Shown here one piece after another: positions 17,087 to 26,700 of a stretch of 64,000 nucleotides of DNA. The first letter of the stretch is position 1. Every line of letters begins with the position of its first letter. The stretch comes from Fictibacillus aquaticus. GTDB lineage: Bacteria; Bacillota; Bacilli; Bacillales; Fictibacillaceae. A program made the position numbers and the translations under genes. The notes under the pieces were generated by a model that saw only the letters and a program-made list of their open reading frames with translations, had not been told where the DNA came from and did not search any database. The stretch spans positions 248,001-312,000 of the forward strand of contig NZ_NOII01000001.1 in NCBI RefSeq assembly GCF_002245695.1, read 5' to 3'.

Positions 17087-17178
17087 TCAATACGTATTTC
17101 CTGCTGATTGCATTATGCTGGATCATCGGATTGTCTATCGTTTATAAATACTATCCTAAAGGAGGAAAAGAAGAATGA
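17083..17178 (+). CDS. 31-residue membrane peptide coupled to the symporter
   Basis: A tiny ORF whose ATG overlaps the stop of the synthetase gene (ATGA) and whose TGA overlaps the ATG of the symporter gene (ATGA). GAAGGAGGG precedes it. It encodes one transmembrane helix (TYFLLIALCWIIGLSIVYKY) and a short tail PKGGKEE, whose codons form the AAAGGAGG site of the symporter. Sodium:solute symporters of several types have small accessory membrane subunits, and this is a candidate. It could alternatively serve only to couple translation. Confidence 0.7.
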   Translation: MINTYFLLIALCWIIGLSIVYKYYPKGGKEE

Positions 17179-18665
17179 TTGCGAACGTACCTGGCTATGT
17201 GATATGGGTCATCGTGTTTTTCTTTATTGCATACTTTTTCCTCGTGACTTGGATCGGAAAAAAAGGCTTTAGCTACAGCAGTACCTTAAAAGGATTCACA
17301 ACAGCAAAAGGAAGCGTCAGTCCCGTCATAGTAGGTGCAAGCTTTGCCGCTACTTATGCAAGCGTAAACCTTTTCATCGGTGTTCCAGGTCTTGCTTATC
17401 AGTATGGCGTTTCAGTCTTATGGTACACACTGGGCTGCTTCGGTGTTTCATGGATCGCGCTAGTCCTGCTTGCTAAGAAATTCTGGAGTTATTCAAAAAA
17501 ATACGGACATGTCCTCACTCTTCCCGAATGGCTTGGCAGACGGTACAACAGCAAGACATTGCAGGTCCTCGTTGCATTGCTGATTCTTTTCAACATTTAC
17601 TATATCGTCGGACAAAATGTGGGGCTGGCTACCATTTTTGAAACGCTTGTCGGCATGCCGTATGTTTGGGGCATTGCAATCGCAGTATTCATCACGATTC
17701 TTTATATCGGACTGGGCGGTGCGTATGCTCAGCTTGTCAGTGACGGCATTCAAGGAATCTTGATGGCTGTGACAAGCATACTTGTATTCTTCTCTATCTT
17801 TTGGGTAGTTGGTGACTTTAACACCTTAACGTCTAAGCTTGCGAGCATCGATCCAAACCTGGTTAAAGCCATAAATACCACGGAAGGAAGCCCGTATAAC
17901 AGCAAGCTTGCGATTGCTGCGGTTCAGTTCCTGCTGTTTGGCTTCGTACTGATGCCACATCTTTTAAATAAAATATTATCTCTCGAATCTGAAAAAGATC
18001 TTCGCCCATTTGTGCTGTCATCCGGCGTGATTCTTTTCATCATTTCTACACTGATGGTGCTTGGAGGATTAGCGGCACGTGTGTCTTTTCCAAATCTCAA
18101 AAATGCAGATCAGGCCATCCCTTATTACTTGTTTGAAGCATTCCACCCGATTCTTGCAGCCTTTTTAATCTTTGGAATCATCTCTGCTATTCTTTCAAGT
18201 ACAGACAGCCTCTACCTTGGCATTACGGCCAGTATCGGCAATGACGTTTATAAAGTGGCTGCATCCCGGATAAATCCTTTATTACCAGAAGACGTTCTCG
18301 AACAGCGTACTCTAAAAGTCTCCAAATACTCTCTTGTGTTTGTAGGACTGATCACACTTTATGTTTCTTTGAACAGACCAGAATCACTGTCATTGCTTAT
18401 CCAGTTCAGCTATTCGGCTATCATCAGCGGTGTAATGGCCCCTATCCTGCTCGCCTATTTCTGGGATAACGCACATAAGTATGGCGCCATTGCCTCTTTG
18501 ATCACAGGTACTGCACTTTATTGTTATTTTACGAATTCAGGTGTCATTGAAAATATTTATCTGGCTATGATGACAGGCACCGCTGCGAGTTTTCTTGTTA
18601 TGATTCTAGTCAGCATTCTTGCTCAGTCTTTATCTGAAACAGCAGCACAGTCTGTACAGAGTTAA
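17175..18665 (+). CDS. Sodium:solute symporter family protein
   Basis: A 496-residue SSS-family transporter with about thirteen helices. Family features are GASFAATYASVNLFIGVPGLAYQ (sodium-site helix region, best seen as ASFAATYASVNLF), LPEWLGRRYNSK near residues 114-125, GGAYAQLVSDGIQG near 180, and ILSSTDSLYLG (residues about 337-347), the serine-rich sodium-binding segment. It probably imports the acid activated by the upstream synthetase. It is translationally coupled to the 31-residue peptide. Confidence 0.9.
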   Translation: MIANVPGYVIWVIVFFFIAYFFLVTWIGKKGFSYSSTLKGFTTAKGSVSPVIVGASFAATYASVNLFIGVPGLAYQYGVSVLWYTLGCFGVSWIALVLLAKKFWSYSKKYGHVLTLPEWLGRRYNSKTLQVLVALLILFNIYYIVGQNVGLATIFETLVGMPYVWGIAIAVFITILYIGLGGAYAQLVSDGIQGILMAVTSILVFFSIFWVVGDFNTLTSKLASIDPNLVKAINTTEGSPYNSKLAIAAVQFLLFGFVLMPHLLNKILSLESEKDLRPFVLSSGVILFIISTLMVLGGLAARVSFPNLKNADQAIPYYLFEAFHPILAAFLIFGIISAILSSTDSLYLGITASIGNDVYKVAASRINPLLPEDVLEQRTLKVSKYSLVFVGLITLYVSLNRPESLSLLIQFSYSAIISGVMAPILLAYFWDNAHKYGAIASLITGTALYCYFTNSGVIENIYLAMMTGTAASFLVMILVSILAQSLSETAAQSVQS

Positions 18666-18681
18666 CGGGAGGAAGTTTTTG

Positions 18682-19812
18682 ATGACCACTCTTTTCCAAC
18701 AATCCATATTGCAATCTGCAGAAGCACTCGCAGAAAAATTCGCTAACCGGAACGTAACATTTACTGAAGAACAGCACTTTCCTTTTGAAAACTTTGAGCT
18801 ACTAAAATCAAAGAATTTTCACTCGCTGACTGTCCCTAAAAAATATAACGGACAAGGGCTGAACCTTTTTGAATTCCTTTCCGTACAGGAAGTGCTTGCT
18901 AAAGGAGACGGAGCTACTGCATTATGTCTAGGCTGGCACTTAGGAAGTATTCTGGATGTTGAAGATTCCGGCGTTTGGGATGAACATGTGTTTAACCAGC
19001 TGTGTGAAGCTGTGATAGATAGAAAGTCTCTGATAAACAGAGCTGCAACTGAAACAGCTACAGGCTCACCTACACGAGGGGGAATGCCGAACACTACAGC
19101 AAAAAGGCACGATGGGTATTGGGTATTAAACGGACGAAAGTCATTTACGTCATTAGCAGCCGCTCTTGATTATTCCCTCGTTACTGCTACTGTCGGAAAC
19201 TCTGATACGAAAGGAGTATTCCTTGTTGATCATTCCTTGGATGGTGTTGAAATTGAAGAAACATGGAGTATGATTTCTATGCAAGGAACACGGAGTGATG
19301 ATCTGGTGCTGAACAATGTCAAAGTACCTTTACATTGTTATGTTGAAGATGAAGGCGGCAATTTGCCAAAAGCATGGCTTCTTCATATTCCGGCATGTTA
19401 TCTAGGGATTGCGGGAGCGGCGCGGGAATATGCGATTGAATTTGCGAAAAATCATCGTCCGAACAGTCTGCCTGGACCGATTAAAGACGTACCCGAAGTC
19501 CAAAGAAAGATTGGAGAAATGGAGCTAGAGTATTATAAATGCAAAGAGATATTATATTCCGCTGCAGCTAGATGGGTAGAGCATCCTGATATGAGGATGG
19601 ATATGGGTTCTGATCTAGGAGCTGTAAAGCATATCGTCACAAACGGAGCGAATAAAATCGTAGACCTAGCTATGAGGATTGCAGGTGCGAGAAGTTTATC
19701 ACAAAGCAATCCGCTGCAGCGCTATTTCAGAGACGTGCGGGCTGGCTTGCACAATCCTCCTATGGATGATTCCGTAATCAGTATGTTAGCAAAGCATGCA
19801 TTAAAGGATTAA
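18682..19812 (+). CDS. Acyl-CoA dehydrogenase family flavoprotein
   Basis: A 376-residue acyl-CoA dehydrogenase-fold protein, close in type to Bacillus YdbM. N-terminal helices are followed by a beta domain containing INRAATETATGSPTRGG and WVLNGRKSFTSLA (flavin region). The helical C-terminal domain has MRIAGARSLSQSNPLQRYFRDVRAG, recognisable by RYFRDVRAGLHNPP. It would oxidise an acyl-CoA in the pathway of the preceding genes. ATG 18682 is chosen for its GGGAGG site; the longer frame from 18619 lies inside the symporter gene. It is the last gene of the operon. Confidence 0.88.
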   Translation: MTTLFQQSILQSAEALAEKFANRNVTFTEEQHFPFENFELLKSKNFHSLTVPKKYNGQGLNLFEFLSVQEVLAKGDGATALCLGWHLGSILDVEDSGVWDEHVFNQLCEAVIDRKSLINRAATETATGSPTRGGMPNTTAKRHDGYWVLNGRKSFTSLAAALDYSLVTATVGNSDTKGVFLVDHSLDGVEIEETWSMISMQGTRSDDLVLNNVKVPLHCYVEDEGGNLPKAWLLHIPACYLGIAGAAREYAIEFAKNHRPNSLPGPIKDVPEVQRKIGEMELEYYKCKEILYSAAARWVEHPDMRMDMGSDLGAVKHIVTNGANKIVDLAMRIAGARSLSQSNPLQRYFRDVRAGLHNPPMDDSVISMLAKHALKD

Positions 19813-19859
19813 CGGTGTATCCATCAGTTCCTTATGCTTTTTCTAAAAAACTCTGCAAT

Positions 19860-19892
19860 AAACCTATTTCCTTTTGGAAATAGGTTTTTTTA
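19860..19892 (+). terminator. Intrinsic terminator of the thiolase-symporter operon
   Basis: Perfect twelve-base arms AAACCTATTTCC and GGAAATAGGTTT with a TTTT loop, then a T run. Confidence 0.9.
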
Positions 19893-19964
19893 ATAGCTAG
19901 CATGCGTAAAAAAATGGTAAACTAGGTCATTGCAAGTGACATCTAAGCATTATGGAGGAACATT

Positions 19965-21401
19965 ATGAGAAAACAAATCATGTCAGCTCTGCTGCTTGTT
20001 ACTGTTCTTTCAGCTATGGAAGGAACCATTGTGAGTACGGCAATACCAAGGATAACCAGCGATCTTTCAGGTATTGAGCTTGTAAGCTGGGTTTATGCTG
20101 TGTATCTCCTTGCAATGGCTGTAACCACTCCTATTTACGGGAAGCTGGCTGACCTTTTTGGAAGAAAAAAAGTAATCTTGACGGGTGTAACCCTCTTTTT
20201 GGCTGGTTCAGCATTATGCGGCTTGTCGCAGTCGATGGAGCAGCTGATCATTTTTCGAGCAATACAAGGACTTGGAGCAGGAGCAGTTATGCCGATTACG
20301 ATGACGATTATCGGAGATCTGTATACAGAGAATAAAGAACGTGCGAAAGCGCAAGGATGGATTTCTGCTGTGTGGGGTGTTTCCGGAGTCATCGGACCAT
20401 TGTTGGGTGGATTTATCGTTGATAACCTCACTTGGCATTATATCTTTTTCCTGAACGTTCCGTTTGGATTGCTTGCTATATTCATGTTAGCTGCCAATTA
20501 TAAGGAAATCGTCACAAAAGAAAAACGGCATGTAGATTATCAAGGGGCTGTTACCTTCTCTATCGCTACCATTGCCGTCCTCTATGCATTGTTGGCAGGC
20601 AGCATGAATCAGAATTGGGACGATCCTATGATTATCGGGTTGTTTTTTGTTGCTGTACTCGCGTATTCTGGATTCGTTTTTATTGAGAAAAAGTCACCAG
20701 ATCCCCTCATTCCGCTCAATGTTTTCTCAAATCGCGGTGTACTGACGGTAAATATATTGACACTGCTTGTCTTTGCAGTAGTGGTTTGTATGACCATTTA
20801 TTTACCGATTTGGACACAAGGAGTGCTGGGAAAATCCGCGACACAGGCTGGACTAGTTCTTATGCCGCTGCCAGTCTGCTGGACGATAGGCGCTATGGCT
20901 GTAGGCAGCTTTGTTGGGAAAGTAAAAGAAAACTGGATTGTAACAGTCGGCACAGCTATAGTCAGCGTTTCTTCGCTGATATTTTTTACACTTTCTGATC
21001 ATTCTCCTGATTTCATAATTTATGCCGCATCGGGCTTGCTTGGATTAGGGATGGGATTGATGACACCCGTATTTATGCTGATTATCCAATCTTCAGTTCC
21101 TTCGTCGAAGCGGGGTATCGCAGTTGCGACCAATTCATTCACGGCCACGTTCAGTCAGACACTCGGATCAGCGGTGCTTGGATCCATCTTTAACATCATC
21201 ACCATAGCTAAAGCTGAAAAAGGCGGTCAAGACGATCTGGATTTAAACGCTTCTTTTAATCATGCCGAGCTGCCTGCTGAAAAGCTGTCACAGCTGCAAG
21301 ATATTTTAGCTTCAGGTGTTCATGTAATTTATGGTGTGATGCTTCTGTTAGCATTGCTGGCTTTTGCGCTGTCATTCTTATTGCGGAAAAGCAGCGAGTG
21401 A
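19965..21401 (+). CDS. DHA2-type MFS multidrug efflux transporter
   Basis: A 478-residue, 14-helix proton-driven exporter of the drug:H+ antiporter-2 family. Motif D-like LSAMEGTIVSTAIP is in helix 1, motif A GKLADLFGRKKV after helix 2, and motif C WGVSGVIGPLLGGFI in helix 5. The substrate range is unknown. The start has ATGGAGGAA about six bases upstream. It stands alone after the operon terminator, and no TetR or MarR regulator is beside it. Confidence 0.9.
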   Translation: MRKQIMSALLLVTVLSAMEGTIVSTAIPRITSDLSGIELVSWVYAVYLLAMAVTTPIYGKLADLFGRKKVILTGVTLFLAGSALCGLSQSMEQLIIFRAIQGLGAGAVMPITMTIIGDLYTENKERAKAQGWISAVWGVSGVIGPLLGGFIVDNLTWHYIFFLNVPFGLLAIFMLAANYKEIVTKEKRHVDYQGAVTFSIATIAVLYALLAGSMNQNWDDPMIIGLFFVAVLAYSGFVFIEKKSPDPLIPLNVFSNRGVLTVNILTLLVFAVVVCMTIYLPIWTQGVLGKSATQAGLVLMPLPVCWTIGAMAVGSFVGKVKENWIVTVGTAIVSVSSLIFFTLSDHSPDFIIYAASGLLGLGMGLMTPVFMLIIQSSVPSSKRGIAVATNSFTATFSQTLGSAVLGSIFNIITIAKAEKGGQDDLDLNASFNHAELPAEKLSQLQDILASGVHVIYGVMLLLALLAFALSFLLRKSSE

Positions 21402-21425
21402 TCCTTTACTTAGTAACTTTTCATG

Positions 21426-21461
21426 AAAAAGAGCCGTTCTCTAACATGAGAACGGCTCTTT
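21426..21461. terminator. Bidirectional terminator between convergent genes
   Basis: Arms AAAGAGCCGTTCTC and GAGAACGGCTCTTT with a six-base loop; the better T run lies on the minus side (NlpC/P60 gene). Confidence 0.88.
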
Positions 21462-21466
21462 GGTAC

Positions 21467-22114
21467 TTATTTGTAGCTTTTGGCACCAATGTAGTATTGT
21501 GACCAGTATGAGCTGTCAAGTTCAGCAGTCGTAACACCTTTAGAAGATGAGGCGTGCATAAACTCTCCGTTTCCAATATAAACACCTGCATGGCTTGGAC
21601 CGTCGCCTTCAATGTTGAAGAACACAATATCTCCGACAGATGGGTTCTCAACTTTTGTTCCATTCGCATAAATCTCATCTACTGTTCGGTCAAGCTGGGC
21701 ACTGCCGGATTCATCAAAGATATATTGAAGATAACCACTGCAGTCAAAGCCGTCAGGTGATTCTCCGCCCCAAACATAAGGTGTACCTTCATACTTTTTT
21801 GCAGCTTCAACGATTGAAGAATTGTTTTTAGCAGCACCTAATGCATCTAAGGTCGCTTTACCTGCAATTCCATCCACTTTAATTCCTTCTTCAGCCTGAA
21901 GTTTCTTTACAGCTGACTTTGTATATGGTCCATAATAATCTGTTGTTTTATTGTAAGTGAAATATCCTTTATCATCTAATTTTTCTTGAAGTTCTTTTAC
22001 ATCCGCGCTATGCGTTCCAGGTTTTAATGTCTCTTCTCCAATTGCAGCATGTCCGACCGCGGGGTTGAAAGCCACGATTCCTGCTACAGCTAATCCTGCT
22101 GCGTATTTCTTCAA
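21467..22114 (-). CDS. Secreted NlpC/P60 peptidoglycan endopeptidase
   Basis: A 215-residue exported cell-wall hydrolase that cuts peptide stems of peptidoglycan. A signal peptide ends near VGHAA. A PG_binding_1-like domain (about residues 30-95) with LKPGTHSADVKELQEKL and KVDGIAGKATLDAL follows. The NlpC/P60 domain has the catalytic Cys125 in DGFDCSGY, and His in PSHAGVYIGNG and FMHAS. The start is set at TTG 22114: AAGGAG lies nine bases before it, whereas the ATG at 22123 abuts AAGGAG and could not be used. It is a single gene with a terminator. Confidence 0.9.
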   Translation of the reverse strand: MKKYAAGLAVAGIVAFNPAVGHAAIGEETLKPGTHSADVKELQEKLDDKGYFTYNKTTDYYGPYTKSAVKKLQAEEGIKVDGIAGKATLDALGAAKNNSSIVEAAKKYEGTPYVWGGESPDGFDCSGYLQYIFDESGSAQLDRTVDEIYANGTKVENPSVGDIVFFNIEGDGPSHAGVYIGNGEFMHASSSKGVTTAELDSSYWSQYYIGAKSYK

Positions 22115-22240
22115 AAATACCATCTCCTTGCCTGAAAATTATTTGACCTGACCCATGCTAACAGGTATGAAGACATAATGCTATTACAGTAAAATAACAA
22201 TTACCTTGAAATGTAGGAGAAATTACATATTGCAGAATGC

Positions 22241-22279
22241 AAAAAAAAGAACAAGGTGCCTGTCCGGCAGCCTTGTTCT
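22241..22279 (-). terminator. Intrinsic terminator after the RsbR-like gene
   Basis: Arms AGAACAAGG-GCC type with one mismatch around a five-base loop; on the minus strand a run of eight T follows. Confidence 0.88.
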
Positions 22280-22280
22280 A

Positions 22281-23105
22281 TTATTGAGATACCAGGTAAT
22301 CTTCCAGAGCTTGCTGTAAAGTTGCTTTTGTACGGGCTTTATGATCAAAGCTCAATCCTATTCCCGTAACCGAGCGTACGATCTCAGGACGAAGACCGGT
22401 AATCACACATTCACAGCCCATCATGTTAGCTCCGTCAATGATCTTCATCATATGCTGAATGACATCTGTTTCCATATGGGCAATCCCGGAAAGGTCGATA
22501 ACAAGTGTTCCGATGCGCAGCCTGCTTATCTCTAAAAGCACTTTTTCCTCGATAGTATTAGAGCGATACGAATCAATTTGCCCGATTAACGGAAGTACAC
22601 AAACTCTCGACGTAATGGGAATGATAGGAACAGAAAGGTTCTCCACAAGTGCTCGCTGAGATTCGATCAGCTGATCTTTGTATTCTGAATAACTTAGGAA
22701 AAATGCGTTCAAGAATATATCGACCGAGACGTTGATACGTTTTTCAAGTTCAAAAAAGCGTTCATTGTTCATATTGATAACATTTTCTTGATCAAGCTGC
22801 TGAAGGTATTTCCACATTGTTCTTCGGATAGCTTGTACCCATTCTAGTTTAAATGAAAGAGTTAAGCTATGTGATGCCCATGAAATGCCTTCTTTTTGAG
22901 CGAAAAGCTCGATTTGCTCTTCGTTTCCTTCAAGGGCATACTTGACGACTTTATGAGCATTGGACAAAAGGTCTATGTTGCCGATTAGTAGGATTTCCTC
23001 AATTTTCTCCCGGACGTTCAATGCTTCTTTTAATAGAGATTCTTGAAATTCATCTTTATTATTAGTAAAGAATTCAATATAATCCTTTTCAATTATAGAC
23101 CCCAT
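22281..23105 (-). CDS. RsbR-like stressosome co-antagonist with STAS domain
   Basis: A 274-residue protein with an N-terminal globin-like sensor region (about residues 1-145) and a C-terminal STAS domain. The linker and STAS start have the RsbR pattern VPIIPITSRVCVLPLIGQID, here with a Thr where RsbRA is phosphorylated before the domain. The STAS core reads LVIDLSGIAHMETDV, then GCECVITGLRPEIV. Such proteins assemble with RsbS and RsbT into stressosomes that control sigma-B. No rsbS, rsbT or sigB is adjacent, so it is an orphan paralogue like RsbRD/YqhA. ATG 23105 is preferred over the GTG at 23117, which touches the AGGGAG site. Confidence 0.85.
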   Translation of the reverse strand: MGSIIEKDYIEFFTNNKDEFQESLLKEALNVREKIEEILLIGNIDLLSNAHKVVKYALEGNEEQIELFAQKEGISWASHSLTLSFKLEWVQAIRRTMWKYLQQLDQENVINMNNERFFELEKRINVSVDIFLNAFFLSYSEYKDQLIESQRALVENLSVPIIPITSRVCVLPLIGQIDSYRSNTIEEKVLLEISRLRIGTLVIDLSGIAHMETDVIQHMMKIIDGANMMGCECVITGLRPEIVRSVTGIGLSFDHKARTKATLQQALEDYLVSQ

Positions 23106-23212
23106 AAAAATATACACTCCCTTTTCAAGGTTATCTATTTCTCATCTAATTGTACCATGTCATTTAGAAAGCAAGTAGATAGTTTTGCATAGCAACCAAT
23201 TTTTTGAATCAT

Positions 23213-23668
23213 TTATAGCTCTTTTGTCATAAAAACACTGTTTTCATCCTCTGCATACACGGAAAATGGTTTGCAGGATTGAAATCCGTATCGGGCATAC
23301 ATCCTTCTTGCAGGTTCAAACGCTTCCATTGATCCTGTTTCCAGACTTAAGCGCTTATAGCCCCGCTTTATTGCTTCATTTATGATGTGCTGAAGCATAT
23401 GGCTTGCTATCCCTCTCCGTAAATAAGATGAAGAAGTTCTCATAGATTTTACTTCTCCATGATTCTTGTCAAGTTCTTTCAATGCACCACATCCAACTAA
23501 TACATTCCCTATCCAGACAGTCCAAAACGTAATTTCGGTTTTTTTTAATGATTCAAGATTTAGAGCGTGGATACTTTCTGGCGGAGAGTGAAGAGTCATG
23601 CTATGCAGGTGTTCATTAATCAGGCTAGCCACTTCTGGTCCTTTTAAATCATCGATTTTTATGTGCAC
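23213..23668 (-). CDS. GNAT family N-acetyltransferase
   Basis: A 151-residue acetyltransferase. The acetyl-CoA binding motif is SSSYLRRGIASHMLQHII (RRGIAS as the Q/RxxGxG/A signature). The C-terminal part has ETGSMEAFEPARRMYARYGF, typical of GNATs resembling Bacillus YsnE. The substrate is unknown. The start is GTG with GGAGG six bases upstream. It lies behind the giant protease but is separated from it by a strong terminator. Confidence 0.88.
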   Translation of the reverse strand: MHIKIDDLKGPEVASLINEHLHSMTLHSPPESIHALNLESLKKTEITFWTVWIGNVLVGCGALKELDKNHGEVKSMRTSSSYLRRGIASHMLQHIINEAIKRGYKRLSLETGSMEAFEPARRMYARYGFQSCKPFSVYAEDENSVFMTKEL

Positions 23669-23720
23669 ATTTACCTCCAGAAAATTGTAAGATTATATTT
23701 TCATTTATCAAAATTATACA

Positions 23721-23763
23721 TAAAAAATGCCCATAAAAGTCATATTAATGACTTTTATGGGCA
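23721..23763 (-). terminator. Intrinsic terminator of the giant protease gene
   Basis: Perfect fifteen-base arms TGCCCATAAAAGTCA and TGACTTTTATGGGCA with a six-base loop; on the minus strand TTTTTTA follows. Confidence 0.92.
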
Positions 23764-23773
23764 AGTATCTGTA

Positions 23774-26700
23774 TTAATATGCCGTTTTCATTTTTCCAAG
23801 TTCAGAGCTGAACTGAACGGGCTTTCCTGTAATTATGATTTTCATCGGGCTTTTACTGGAGGTAATTCCAGCAAAATTTTCAGCTTCAACAAACAGTGTA
23901 TGCTGTCCATTGGAAAGATGATTGAGTTCCATCTGGAATGTGCCGTCCCGGTTGGGCTGAGCAGTTCCGACGAGAGTCTTTCTATTCCCGTGAATCGCGT
24001 AAGCCTTTACTGTGGAGCTGTATTGCGCTTGTCCGCTGACAATAGCAGGCTGCTGTTTTGCCATATACACCTCTCTGTCCCAAGACGGAGCAGCCGGTTT
24101 TTCTTGCTCAGCATCCTTCGCCCAGCGCAGTGCGTTAAGATAAAGCTGTTTTCCATCCTTCGTCCATCCGTATTCAGGTCCGATGATATTGGTCACTGCA
24201 AAAGATGAAAGAATCATATGCATATGCTCTTTGCTGCGGAAATCGTATGATATCGACTCGCCTTTATCATCCTCGTTCACAAACAGTCCTCCAAGAGAAA
24301 TTCCTTTGTATCCTTTAATTGTTGCATAGGGACTCTTTTGGGAGTGTATGTGAATGCGCCCTTTTTCATCTGTCTTGATTCCGGAGTATATCGGATGTTC
24401 TGTGTTCCCTTTCAGAAACACACTGCCTTCGTTGTACCCTTGCTTAAAAATATCAGGACTTCCCTCTGCAGTTTTTAACAGATGCAATGATCCATCTTTT
24501 ACTCCCCACGTTCCTGTGAAGATCAAGCTGACATGATGTTTGTCGCTTTCCGAGATCAGCTTCTTCATTTGTTCAGTGGTGCCTTTATTCGTGTTTAAGA
24601 CAATGAGTTTATACGACTGTATATCTTCAATTACATCCCAGTCTCTTTGTTCAGAATAAAGGTGTTCACTGTTTAGGAAGTTTGTCAGTACATCGTCCAA
24701 ATCTCCGATTACTGCAGCCTGCGCTGCGTTCATTTCAGCGTTCCATACAGAATTAGAGCTGCCAATCGATAATCTATGTTCAATCGGCAGATAGCCTTTC
24801 TTGGCTATGTTTATCGTGTACTCTCCTGGCAGCAGGCCTGTAAACTCGTAATATCCTTTATCATCAGATGCCGTTTCTTCTGCCAGATTAGGATCATCGG
24901 CAGGTGTTAATATGATTTTAGCTCCTGATAAGTGCTGCTTTAATTCTTTATCAGTTATAGTCCCTGAAAGAACAACTCTTTTTATCTCCGTTAGAGTAAA
25001 GTTTGTTTCTTCTGCCTGGCTGTTTTCTGGTACATTGACGGTTTTTGACTGATCTTCATATCCTCTCGCTTTGGCCAGTACAGTATAAGTCCCTTTTCCA
25101 ATTCCGATTCGATACTCGCCTCGTTCATTGGAGACGGCGCTAAAGCTTGTGCCGGGTACTGTTATTCGAGCTTGAGAAATGGCTGTTCCATTAGTGTCTG
25201 TAATCTTTCCATGAATTTCGGATTGGCTTGCGTTCAGTGCATAATCTATCGCATTGGCGTAAAGCTGCTCCGTCTGTTTTGTCCATCTGTAGCCAGGGCG
25301 TCCGTTGCCGCCCAGTTGCATGCTTGAAAGCAGTACATGAACACTATTTGGTGAACTGAATTTGTAGCCTATTGCTTCTCCAAGGCTCTTTCCGTCATTT
25401 GAATGCAATGTTCCAATCGTTGTGCCGCTGTATTCGCTGTAAGCAGAATACTGGACTGTACCTGTCCCGTTTGAGAGGATCTCTATTTCCTGTCCTTCTG
25501 AAAAACCTCTGAAAATTGGATGATCATGATTTGCTTTAAGCAAAACAGAACCAGTTACATAAGAGGAAACGACAGCTTTTGGATCGCCGAATACTTTAGA
25601 AAGGTCGTTCATGCTTCCAAGACTGTACTGGCTTGGGAAGATAAGGCTCACTTCAAGCTGGTCTGCTTTATTGACGAATGCTTTAAAATGATCAGCGGTC
25701 ATAGTATATGATAGGTCATTGAGGATAATAAGTTTATAGTCTGTCATATTATCGCTTAGTTTCTTGAAATCTGTGTACGTATAAAAATCAGTTTCGTAGC
25801 CGAGTGATCCAAGATAAGAAAGCACATGGCTCTTATTATAATCGTTTCCTAATACCGCAATTTTTTCCGATTGCTTTAGCAATTCATCATGTTCAGTTAC
25901 GCTGCCGGAATTAATCTGTACTGTTTTGACGGCAGGGGTGTATCCTTCTGCTTTAATGCGGACATCATAAGACCCTTCCGGAAGAGAGATGCGATACTTG
26001 CCTAGTTCATCAGACCGTGCTTCAACAGGTGTTCCAATAACAGCAATAGATGCGTCTTTCAGAACATTGTTTGTATCGGCATCCAGCACTCTCCCTGTTA
26101 AAACTCCAGCATTTACAGGTGTGAGAATAAACGTTTTTTGAAGCTTTTTTCCCTTTTCTATCTTTAAGCTGAATGTTTGTTCATTATGGCCGAATGCTTG
26201 GATCGTAATGTTATAGTCTCCTGGATTCAGAGCGGTGAAGAAACGTCCCTCTAGATCAGCAGTAATTTTTTTGCCAGTCTCCTTTATAAAGATTTCTCCA
26301 TTCACCGGAAAACCAGATTCGTTTAAAACAGTGCCGTCAAGTTCGCCTATAGCAGTTTCTTTCTTGTCGAGTGCCCAAGACAAGGCATTCTTTAAAAGCT
26401 TTTCTCTAGTAGGATCAAACGATGTTTCTCCTGGAAGATAATTGTAGCTGAATACCATGCTTCCCAAAAGTATTTCCACTGAGTCCATCGTTCTCTCTTT
26501 AAATGCAATTAAGCTTCCGTTCTCGCCAGTCTGGGGATGGTTCATGCTGACCACCGTGTTTCCAGAGTAGCCGTTAAATCCATAATAATAATCCAGTCTT
26601 GCAGGCAGGCTGAATGTTTGCTGCAATTCTAAGCCTTCTGTGAGCGGGTGCTCTTTCAGTATCGTTCCCTGCGCCCCTGACCTGCTTCCCGTTATCTCAG

